A DNA stretch of 18,319 bases, from the NCBI GenBank assembly GCA_002310035.1, contig DBYC01000070.1, positions 15,981 through 34,299 of the forward strand, in the 5' to 3' direction. Shown here piece by piece: positions 8,993 through 14,719 of the stretch; within the stretch, counting starts at the first letter, position 1, and each line of letters begins with the position of its first letter. Below the pieces are notes generated by a model. It was given only the letters and a program-made list of their open reading frames with translations, did not search any database and was not told where the DNA came from. The position numbers were made by a program, and so were the translations under genes. The DNA comes from a bacterium UBP6_UBA1196 (GTDB taxonomy: Bacteria > UBP6 > UBA1177).

Positions 8993-9793
8993 GTGCTTTT
9001 CTCGAATCATAATCCCATAGGAATTTTTGACAGCGGTGTCGGTGGTCTTACTGTTTTTGCAGAAGTCAAAAAACTTTTGCCGGAAGAAAGTGTTTTTTAT
9101 CTTGGTGACACCGCCCGTGTTCCTTACGGCAGCAAATCGGTTGATGTGATCCGGCGCTATTCGCTCGCGAATGTCAGCATGCTGGCGGCTTTGGGCGTCA
9201 AAGCTGTGGTCATCGCATGTAACACCGCTTCGGCAGTGGCACTTTCTTTTGTACAGCAGTGTTTTCCCAACCTTGAAATAATAGGTGTCATCGATCCTGT
9301 AGTCAATTACCTGAGAACACGCCCCGAGTTGAAAAGAATCGGCGTGATAGGTACAAATATGACGATAGCTTCGAAAGCTTATCAGAATGCCCTGCTGAAA
9401 AACGATGCTGAACTGGATATCGTTGCGAAAAGTTGTCCGCTTTTTGTTCCGCTTGTCGAGGAGGGACTTTTTGAAGGGGAAATCACAGAAAAAATCATTG
9501 ACATGTATCTCAGTGCGATGAAAGCAAAGCCGCTTGATGCGCTGATTCTTGGTTGCACGCACTATCCGATGCTGCGGAAAGCTGTTTATGATTATTTTGG
9601 CGGAAAAGTTGAGATTTTGGATACTGCTTTTCACACTGCGAAAAAACTTGCAGAAGTTCTGACTGAGAATTCTGCGCTGAATTGCGGTCAGAAAGAACCC
9701 GACAGGTTTTTTGTTACCGATTCGCCGGATTCCTTCCGTTTAACGGCGGAACTTTTCCTTGGGCGTAAAATAGAAAATGTTTTTCATGTCTAG
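8993..9793 (+). CDS. murI: Glutamate racemase
   Basis: MurI interconverts L- and D-glutamate to supply D-Glu for peptidoglycan; it is cytosolic. The 266-residue length is normal. Motifs: IFDSGVGGLT (Asp13 region), LGDTARVPYG (37-46), catalytic Cys76 in VIACNTASA, and the second catalytic Cys188 in LGCTHYP. The start is GTG at 8993: a stop lies in frame just upstream (8984-8986) and no ATG occurs before the first motif, so GTG is forced. The upstream AAAGAAAAG is a weak RBS. It lies 13 bases after the barrel gene with no terminator between, so it is probably co-transcribed with the envelope genes. Finding a racemase between the trans-envelope genes and the motor genes is unusual. All key residues are intact. 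Confidence 0.97.
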   Translation: MLFSNHNPIGIFDSGVGGLTVFAEVKKLLPEESVFYLGDTARVPYGSKSVDVIRRYSLANVSMLAALGVKAVVIACNTASAVALSFVQQCFPNLEIIGVIDPVVNYLRTRPELKRIGVIGTNMTIASKAYQNALLKNDAELDIVAKSCPLFVPLVEEGLFEGEITEKIIDMYLSAMKAKPLDALILGCTHYPMLRKAVYDYFGGKVEILDTAFHTAKKLAEVLTENSALNCGQKEPDRFFVTDSPDSFRLTAELFLGRKIENVFHV

Positions 9794-9986
9794 GAGTCGC
9801 GATTTGGTTCAGTTTTTTGGTGATAATGGCAATATAATCAATGACATGCAATCTTTTTTGACAGAGGTTCGCAAAAAAGTTGCATTAAGAATTTTGTCGG
9901 GTATATTTCTCTGCAATTTTGTTCTTGGAAAATTGTTTTGTTTGGGGGTTAGGAAAGCCGTCAGGGTTGACGCGCTTTCAATTTAA
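9786..9986 (+). CDS. Possible small ORF in the murI-aglR gap
   Basis: The 218-base gap between murI and the ExbB-like gene holds an open frame of about 66 codons from ATG 9786 (or 69 from 9777), overlapping the end of murI. The product would have a basic/amphipathic helix followed by a hydrophobic stretch (VALRILSGIFLCNFVLG), so it could be a small membrane protein. There is no convincing RBS and I recognise no family. It may be a chance ORF in a leader region that carries the promoter for the motor genes. Low confidence. Confidence 0.2.
   Translation: MSRSRDLVQFFGDNGNIINDMQSFLTEVRKKVALRILSGIFLCNFVLGKLFCLGVRKAVRVDALSI
9858..9907 (+). promoter_or_regulatory. Candidate promoter region before the motor genes
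   Basis: A perfect -35 box TTGACA sits at 9858-9863, but 17-18 bases downstream only a poor -10 (TGCATT or GCATTA) is present. An overlapping alternative is TTGCAT at 9880-9885, a 16-base spacer and TATATT at 9902-9907. Either would give an approximately 90-140-base leader before the ExbB-like gene. Its place in the only long gap of the cluster makes an internal promoter plausible, but neither match is complete. Confidence 0.35.
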
Positions 9987-10011
9987 TAATTTTTATTTTG
10001 GAGGATTTACT

Positions 10012-10647
10012 ATGGAATGGTTTGCTGAGTTTTATCGTTCAGGCGGAACATTTATGCACTTCATCGCTATCTGCGGTCTTTATGTTCTCGGTGTTTCGAT
10101 CTACAAGTTCATCATGTTGTTTGTAAAAATGAACACAAACGGCGCAAATTTGATGAAACAGATCCAGAAACTCGTCATTTCGAACAATGTCGAAAAAGCT
10201 ATCAAAGTTTGCGACGATCTTAACAGCGCAGCACTTGCAAAAGTTTTGAAAGCTGGTCTTTCAAGAGCAAACAGAGGCGAGCTTGAAATCCAGAACGCAA
10301 TGGAAGAGGCTACTCTTGAAGTTGCTCCGAAAGTTACAAGCCTTCTCCCGAGCGTATTCGCAATTTCGAGTACAGCTACAATGTTCGGACTTCTCGGAAC
10401 GGTTTTCGGTCTTATCGATGCATTCGACGCCGTTGCACACGCTGCTCCTGAGCAGAAATCGGCAATGCTTGCAAGCGGTATCGCTATCGCGATGAACACC
10501 ACCGGTTGGGGTCTTCTCATCGCTATCCCTGGTACCATTTTGAACCTTTTCCTCAACGGTCTTGCTGGCAAAATTATGAGCGACCTTGACCTTTACACGG
10601 TTAAACTTTCCAACCTGCTTACAAGCAGAGAGAAAACAGCTGAATAA
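10012..10647 (+). CDS. aglR: MotA/TolQ/ExbB proton-channel protein, AglR-like
   Basis: A 211-residue inner-membrane protein. Start ATG 10012 follows a perfect GGAGG (10000-10004) at seven bases; a longer upstream reading has no RBS. Three membrane helices: about 14-38, 108-135 and 156-183, with a cytoplasmic loop between the first two. The motif GLLGTVFG carries Thr130 and TTGWGLLIAIP carries Thr164, matching the two channel threonines of ExbB (Thr148, Thr181). This is the stator-type subunit that forms a proton channel with ExbD/TolR-like partners. Two such partners follow at once, the arrangement of M. xanthus aglR-Q-S, the motor shared by gliding (Glt) and spore-coat (Nfs) machines. Family assignment is firm; AglR rather than generic TolQ/ExbB is inferred from the paired ExbD genes and the glt-like genes upstream. 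Confidence 0.92.
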   Translation: MEWFAEFYRSGGTFMHFIAICGLYVLGVSIYKFIMLFVKMNTNGANLMKQIQKLVISNNVEKAIKVCDDLNSAALAKVLKAGLSRANRGELEIQNAMEEATLEVAPKVTSLLPSVFAISSTATMFGLLGTVFGLIDAFDAVAHAAPEQKSAMLASGIAIAMNTTGWGLLIAIPGTILNLFLNGLAGKIMSDLDLYTVKLSNLLTSREKTAE

Positions 10648-10674
10648 AAAACGAACTTAACTGGAGGATAACAA

Positions 10675-11223
10675 ATGGGTAAGAGACGTTCACCCGGGTC
10701 CAATCCGGATCTCGATATGACGGCTGCAATGAACCTCATTCTTATTCTTATTCCGTTGTTGTTGACCTCAATGGAGTCTGTTAAGATAGCTGTTGTCAAT
10801 GTCGCAACACCTCAGATCGGTCCTTCTTCCGAGGCTAATCCCCCGGCAGACAGACCGGATGATAAACCTCTTAAACTGACAGTTGCTCTGACCGACAGAG
10901 GCATCACTGTTTTTGTAAGAGACCAGGTTATTGAAAACAAGGACGATCCGTTGGGTCCGACAATTCTCAAGATTGACGGAGAAGAAGAAGACGCTGAAGG
11001 CAAAATGGTCCCCGGAAAAGTTTACGATATCGAGAAACTTGTTGAGATCATTTCGGATTTGAAAGATGCAAATCCGGCCGAAGAAAACATTATTATTACC
11101 GCTGAGCCGAACACGAAGTATAAATACATTATGAAAATAATGGATGCGACACGTGAAAAGAAAGACGGTGAAAAGAAGAAAACACTTTTCCCGAATGTCG
11201 TTCTTAGTGCAGGCATAGCATAA
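10675..11223 (+). CDS. ExbD/TolR-family protein with Asn at the proton site (first copy, AglQ-like)
   Basis: A 182-residue protein with a short cytoplasmic N-terminus, one membrane helix (about 17-33) and a periplasmic domain. It aligns with the ExbD helix start (INVTPFIDVML) as LDMTAAMNLIL: the proton-carrying Asp falls on Asn20. Spacing supports this: ExbD Asp25 to the Pro of VDVKVNLP is 25 residues and Asn20 to Pro46 here is 26; Asp14 would be 32 away. So this copy probably cannot carry protons by the standard mechanism. The periplasmic part has the usual ALTDRGITVFV strand and the later segment KLVEIISDLK, plus an acidic insert (GEEEDAEGK, about 103-111) that may be lineage-specific. RBS GGAGG at 10663-10667. 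It is 27 bases after the ExbB-like gene and 10 before the second ExbD-like gene. Confidence 0.9.
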   Translation: MGKRRSPGSNPDLDMTAAMNLILILIPLLLTSMESVKIAVVNVATPQIGPSSEANPPADRPDDKPLKLTVALTDRGITVFVRDQVIENKDDPLGPTILKIDGEEEDAEGKMVPGKVYDIEKLVEIISDLKDANPAEENIIITAEPNTKYKYIMKIMDATREKKDGEKKKTLFPNVVLSAGIA

Positions 11224-11233
11224 GGAGGAGATT

Positions 11234-11809
11234 ATGAGCGAAGAAATTAAAACATTTGAATATCTCCCCGAAAATTACGAAGAGGAAATTCTTAAAAGCA
11301 GAAAAAAAGCAAAAGAAGGAAGAAAAAGCAGCGGTCCGCAGAAAGTAAACATCAACTCTCTGATGGATATTCTTACAATCATGCTTGTTTTCCTGCTTAA
11401 GAGTTATGCGACAGACCCTGTCAACATTACTCCCGGACCGGATCTTGATATTCCGAAGTCGACTTCTTTGCTGACTCCGGCTGCAACGGTTACGATTACA
11501 GTCGCGAAGTCTTCAATCGTTGTCGACAACGAACCTGTTTCGGTTGTAAAAGACGGTAAAGTCGAAGCTTCCCAGAAACGCGGCGGCGAAGATGCTTACT
11601 TCATCATTCCGTTGAACAAGGCGCTTGTCGAAGCTGTTGAAAAGAAAAGAAGACTCGAAGCTATCAACCCGACTGTAAAATTTGACGGCGTTGCTACGAT
11701 CGTTATGGATAAGGAAACTCCATACCGCCTGTTGACGGAAGTCATGTATACGGCAGGTCAGGCTGAATTTACGAATTTCAAGTTCGCGACGATTTCAGCT
11801 GCCGGTTAG
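11234..11809 (+). CDS. ExbD/TolR-family protein with intact Asp (second copy, AglS-like)
   Basis: A 191-residue protein. A longer, charged cytoplasmic N-terminus (1-38) precedes the membrane helix (about 43-58). VNINSLMDILTIMLVFLL matches the ExbD pattern with the proton-carrying Asp at position 45. The periplasmic region follows from about 61, with the strand ATVTITVAKSSIVVDNEPV and the later IVMDKETPYRLLTEVMYTAGQAEF, the normal ExbD fold end. RBS AGGAGG-type at 11223-11229 overlaps the stop of the first copy, so translation is coupled and near-stoichiometric production is likely. With the preceding two genes it should form a stator-like AglR-Q-S complex that uses the proton gradient. Here only this copy has the acidic residue needed for that. 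Confidence 0.93.
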   Translation: MSEEIKTFEYLPENYEEEILKSRKKAKEGRKSSGPQKVNINSLMDILTIMLVFLLKSYATDPVNITPGPDLDIPKSTSLLTPAATVTITVAKSSIVVDNEPVSVVKDGKVEASQKRGGEDAYFIIPLNKALVEAVEKKRRLEAINPTVKFDGVATIVMDKETPYRLLTEVMYTAGQAEFTNFKFATISAAG

Positions 11810-11842
11810 TCGGTAAATTGTTTTTTGCAATTTTTGTTAAGA

Positions 11843-11878
11843 GTGATCGGTGCTTTGCGGTGCCGGTCACTTTTTTTT
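11843..11878 (+). terminator. Rho-independent terminator after the motor genes
   Basis: An 11-bp stem GTGATCGGTGC (11843-11853) / GTGCCGGTCAC (11860-11870), with three G-U pairs and a six-base loop, is followed by eight T's (11871-11878). It lies 33 bases after the last ExbD-like gene and marks the end of the envelope operon. Only 14 bases separate the T-run from the next start codon. Confidence 0.9.
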
Positions 11879-11892
11879 ATTATCGGAGGAAG

Positions 11893-12651
11893 ATGAAAAA
11901 GCTGATGGACAAAAGACGCGCTTTCGGTTTTTCGGTTTTGTGCGCTGTATTTTTGATTCTTGTTTCGTTCGGCTGCGAATCTCCGCGGGTCGTGAAACAT
12001 CCGGTTTCCAGGGGTGACACTTACTATTACTGGGCGACATTCTACGGCGATGAATACAACGGAAAAACGATGGCGAACGGCGAGGCTTTTTCAAACGATG
12101 CTATGACCTGCGCGGTAAAAGGATTTCCGTTCGGGACTGTGCTTGAAGTGCAGTCGCTGGACACAGGAAAAAAGGTCGAGGTCACGGTAACCGACAGGAC
12201 AGGTAAACGTGTTTTCGACGGAAAAGAAGTTGTCGACCTTACGGCAAAAGCTTTCGATACGATCGACAATATGTCGAAAGGTAAGATCAGAGCTAAAATC
12301 AAGGTCGTAGGACTTGCGGCAAATGCTCCTGAAGCTGCATCCTCAGAACCTGAAAAAGGTGCGGAGGAAAAAAAGGAAGCGGAACCGGAAAAAGAAGAAA
12401 AAGAACCTGAAAAAGAAGCTCCTAAAGAAGCAAAAAAAGAGATTTTCTATGCTGTAACGCTTGCAACTTTCGGCAACATCGATGCGGCGGAAAATTATCA
12501 GAAGGAAATCAAAGAGGATACATATATTTTTACCAGTGAGGGAAAGTTCGAGGTCAGATACGGCCGCTATACTTCGGAAGAGGAGGCAAAAACTGACATC
12601 GTGCGTTTCTCTTGGGAAGATGCCGAAGTGGTTAAAATTGTTGAAGAATAG
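11893..12651 (+). CDS. rlpA: RlpA-like DPBB-SPOR protein, catalytic His missing
   Basis: A 252-residue exported protein. Residues 1-27 form a signal; SFGC (25-28) is an imperfect lipobox, so Cys28 may be lipidated. The double-psi beta-barrel of RlpA spans about 43-140: YYYWATFYGDEYNGKTMANGE and PFGTVLEV match the family. RlpA enzymes are septal lytic transglycosylases that cut glycan without stem peptides. The acidic catalytic residue is kept (Asp101 in VTVTDR) but the His of the usual TAAHK is Val75 here (TCAVK), so activity is doubtful. A Glu/Lys/Pro linker (about 145-190) leads to a C-terminal SPOR-type domain (about 192-252) that would bind denuded glycan. Start: GGAGG at 11885-11889 is only three bases from ATG 11893; ATG 11905 is an alternative. 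The stop overlaps the RBS of the next gene. Confidence 0.87.
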   Translation: MKKLMDKRRAFGFSVLCAVFLILVSFGCESPRVVKHPVSRGDTYYYWATFYGDEYNGKTMANGEAFSNDAMTCAVKGFPFGTVLEVQSLDTGKKVEVTVTDRTGKRVFDGKEVVDLTAKAFDTIDNMSKGKIRAKIKVVGLAANAPEAASSEPEKGAEEKKEAEPEKEEKEPEKEAPKEAKKEIFYAVTLATFGNIDAAENYQKEIKEDTYIFTSEGKFEVRYGRYTSEEEAKTDIVRFSWEDAEVVKIVEE

Positions 12652-12660
12652 GAGGATGTT

Positions 12661-13161
12661 ATGACGAAACTCAGAATTGTTGCATTATTGTTCGTTTTGT
12701 TGATGATCGCGCCTGTCTATGCGCAGAAAATCGCCCTTGTTGATCTGAAAGAGGTCGCTTCCCAGGCCAATGAGCTCAAAGCAAGAATGAAAGAGCTCGA
12801 GGCGCTTCAGGCAAAGGGTCAGAAGGAAATCGACGCTAAGGAAGCCGAGCTCGCAAAGCTTCAGGAAGAGATGGAAAAAACCGCAAAAATGCCGGGTGCT
12901 ACCGATGAGGCGAAGGCAATGCTGTATGAAAAGGCGCAGAAAAAATATGCCGAATATCAGAAACTGGTTATGCAGAGACAGAAGGAACTTTCTGAAAAAG
13001 CCGAGCCTATTCAGAAAAAATTTGTCGAGAAAGTAAGAAAGATTGCGCAGACGATTGCTGTTAAAAAAGGTTACGACATAGTCATTCCGGCTGAGCAGGC
13101 ACTTTATTTTAACGACAAATTCGACATCACGAAAGATGTAGTTTCCGAAATTAACAAATAA
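12661..13161 (+). CDS. OmpH/Skp-like periplasmic chaperone
   Basis: A 166-residue protein with a Sec signal cleaved after VYA (residue 21). The mature N-terminus QKIALVDLKEVAS is the typical OmpH/Skp first strand. Residues about 35-125 are a long Glu/Lys/Gln coiled coil forming the tentacles, and the C-terminus (YDIVIPAEQALYF, then DITKDVVSEIN) is the conserved closing part. Such proteins hold unfolded outer-membrane barrels in the periplasm on the way to BamA. The neighbours do not include bamA or lpxD, which often flank this gene. RBS GGAGG at 12651-12655 overlaps the rlpA stop, so it is translated with rlpA. No clear terminator follows. Confidence 0.93.
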   Translation: MTKLRIVALLFVLLMIAPVYAQKIALVDLKEVASQANELKARMKELEALQAKGQKEIDAKEAELAKLQEEMEKTAKMPGATDEAKAMLYEKAQKKYAEYQKLVMQRQKELSEKAEPIQKKFVEKVRKIAQTIAVKKGYDIVIPAEQALYFNDKFDITKDVVSEINK

Positions 13162-13174
13162 CCTCTCTTTACTC

Positions 13175-13202
13175 TCGCAATTTCAAAAAAAATAAGTATA
13201 AT
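13175..13202 (+). promoter_or_regulatory. Promoter for the kinase operon
   Basis: A perfect -10 TATAAT at 13197-13202 lies in the 159-base gap before the kinase gene. The -35 is weak: TCGCAA at 13175-13180 with a 16-base spacer. Transcription should start near 13208-13210, just ahead of the palindrome cluster. The weak -35 suggests dependence on an activator. Confidence 0.55.
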
Positions 13203-13215
13203 TTGCGCGAATTAT

Positions 13216-13284
13216 GTCGATATTGTCGAAATATCGACCGCCGCTGTCGAAATATCGACATATCGAAAATCCGATATATCGACA
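13216..13284. promoter_or_regulatory. Cluster of ATATCGAC palindromes (operator-like)
   Basis: ATATCGAC occurs at 13231-13238, 13252-13259 and 13276-13283, and in reverse (GTCGATAT) at 13216-13223. The second copy sits in a near-perfect palindrome TGTCGAAATATCGACA (13245-13260); the same core GTCGAAATATCGAC is at 13225-13238. ATATCG (13260-13265) and CGATAT (13272-13277) form a further inverted pair. The first two copies are 21 bases apart, two helix turns. This lies just downstream of the -10 and upstream of the kinase RBS. It could be a multi-site operator or a structured leader RNA. Confidence 0.6.
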
Positions 13285-13320
13285 AAATTTCAGCGGCAAC
13301 GGTGAAAAAGGAGGTTCCGG

Positions 13321-14718
13321 ATGCTTGAAAAATTCGACAATTATCAGCTGCTTTCAAAGATCGCAACCGGCGGAATGGCGGAGATTTTTCTTGCCAAGCA
13401 TGTAAATTCGCCTGTCAATTCAATGCCGATCGCCATCAAAAAAGTGCTGAAAAAGTACAGCGACAATCCTGTTCTGGTTAAGATGTTTCTTGCCGAGGCG
13501 CGGATCATCTGCAATATAAGCCATGAAAATATTGTTAAAATTTACGATTTCGGAAAATTCGACGACCAGTATTTCATCGCGATGGAGTATGTTTTCGGGC
13601 AGAATCTGGGGGCGATTCTTGAAAAAGTGCGCGAAAGGGATCTGGTTATGCCGCTGAACCTCACGATAGAGATAATTTCAGCAGTTCTCTGCGGTCTTGA
13701 TCACGCTCATAACGCTCAGGACAGAAACGGAACATTCCTGAACATCGTTCACCTTGACATGAACCCGAACAACATTCTGATTTCATATGAAGGCAAGATA
13801 AAAGTCGTTGATTTCGGCATCGCTAACGCGAACTACACAAAAAAACTGAAAATGGATTCAGGAATTCAGGGAACTTACGCCTATCTTTCGCCGGAGCAGT
13901 GTATGGGCAAGGCAGTCGACAGGCGCAGCGATGTTTTTTCAGTCGGAGTTATTCTTTACGAAATGCTTTCCGGCAAGCCGCTTTACAAGCAGCTGGAAAA
14001 CGATATGGCGATAATGAACTCCATTCTTAACGACGAGATCGAGCCGATAAACGAATTGATGCCCGAAATCGATCCGAAGCTTGCCAAAATTGTGATGAAG
14101 GCTTTGGAAAAGGATCCGAACAGGCGTTATGCAACTGCCATGGATATGCGCGAGGATCTGCAGTTGATATACAATTCACTGGAATTCGATCCTAACAGCG
14201 AAATGCTGCCGTCTTTTGTCAAAAAGCTTTTCCCTGCTCATTTCATAAAGATGACGAAAATAATCGAACAGGCGCAAACAGAATATCTTATGGATGAATT
14301 GTTCAACAATATAGGTGAGCTGGAGGATATCGACCTTAAAGAGAAACAGCGCGTTGAGGAAGAGGTCAAACAGAAGGAGGAAGAGGAAAAACGAAAGGAA
14401 AAAAACAAAGTTTTCTTTTCACGGCTTGGACTTTTTTCAGGAATTTTTGCCGGACTGGCCGTTATCTTTTTTATCCTGAAATTTCTCTTCATTGATCCTG
14501 ATGTCGAGGTCGACATGGTCACTGTATTTTCATCGCCGGGCGGTGCGCAGATTTTTGTGAACGGAGAGCCTACAGGTAAGGTGACCCCCGCTTCGCTCCA
14601 GCTTGAGCTCAACAAAAAATATATCATTGAATTCCGCAAAGACGATATGATCGGCGGTCTTGAATTTACGCCGACTTCCGAAAACCGCCAGATAAATATG
14701 CAGCTCAAACAAAGGTAA
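13321..14718 (+). CDS. Serine/threonine kinase with PEGA domain, membrane-anchored
   Basis: A 465-residue Pkn-type kinase. Kinase domain about 8-280: glycine-loop region IATGGMAEIF (14-23), ATP Lys40, helix-C Glu59, catalytic loop HLDMNPNN with Asp146 and Asn151, DFG at 164-166, and TYAYLSPEQ as the APE-type motif. The HRD Arg is Leu145, so this is a non-RD kinase that may not need activation-loop phosphorylation. A coiled coil of Glu/Lys (about 338-363) leads to one membrane helix (about 369-391) and a periplasmic PEGA domain (about 398-465; SSPGGAQIFVNGEPTGKVTP), which may sense or bind surface components. RBS AAGGAGG at 13308-13314, six bases from ATG. The next gene starts two bases after the stop. 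Kinases of this form are abundant in Myxococcota. Target unknown; the adjacent GltG-like FHA is degenerate. Confidence 0.95.
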   Translation: MLEKFDNYQLLSKIATGGMAEIFLAKHVNSPVNSMPIAIKKVLKKYSDNPVLVKMFLAEARIICNISHENIVKIYDFGKFDDQYFIAMEYVFGQNLGAILEKVRERDLVMPLNLTIEIISAVLCGLDHAHNAQDRNGTFLNIVHLDMNPNNILISYEGKIKVVDFGIANANYTKKLKMDSGIQGTYAYLSPEQCMGKAVDRRSDVFSVGVILYEMLSGKPLYKQLENDMAIMNSILNDEIEPINELMPEIDPKLAKIVMKALEKDPNRRYATAMDMREDLQLIYNSLEFDPNSEMLPSFVKKLFPAHFIKMTKIIEQAQTEYLMDELFNNIGELEDIDLKEKQRVEEEVKQKEEEEKRKEKNKVFFSRLGLFSGIFAGLAVIFFILKFLFIDPDVEVDMVTVFSSPGGAQIFVNGEPTGKVTPASLQLELNKKYIIEFRKDDMIGGLEFTPTSENRQINMQLKQR

Positions 14719-14719
14719 A

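Noticed and set aside
9967..9972. TTGACG as a -35 box close to the ExbB-like gene
   Set aside because: No -10-like sequence lies at a usable distance; the nearest, TATTTT at 9994, is 21 bases away and would start transcripts at the RBS.
9919..10011. N-terminal extension of the ExbB-like protein by 31 residues
   Set aside because: ATG 10012 has a perfect GGAGG at seven bases and gives the normal family N-terminus; the upstream start has no RBS.
10675..10740. Asp14 of the first ExbD-like protein as the proton-carrying Asp
   Set aside because: It would lie before the membrane helix and 32 residues from the reference Pro instead of about 25, so Asn20 is the better match.
11815..11833. AAATTG/CAATTT hairpin after the second ExbD-like gene
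   Set aside because: The stem is short and all AT-rich; the strong terminator just downstream explains transcript ending.
11818..11892. N-terminal extension of the RlpA-like protein by 25 residues
   Set aside because: This stretch contains the terminator hairpin and T-run, while GGAGG at 11885-11889 and a signal peptide point to ATG 11893.
13216..13284. The ATATCGAC repeats as a small CRISPR array
   Set aside because: Units are only 8-16 bases, unevenly spaced and partly inverted, with no cas genes; an operator or RNA structure fits better.
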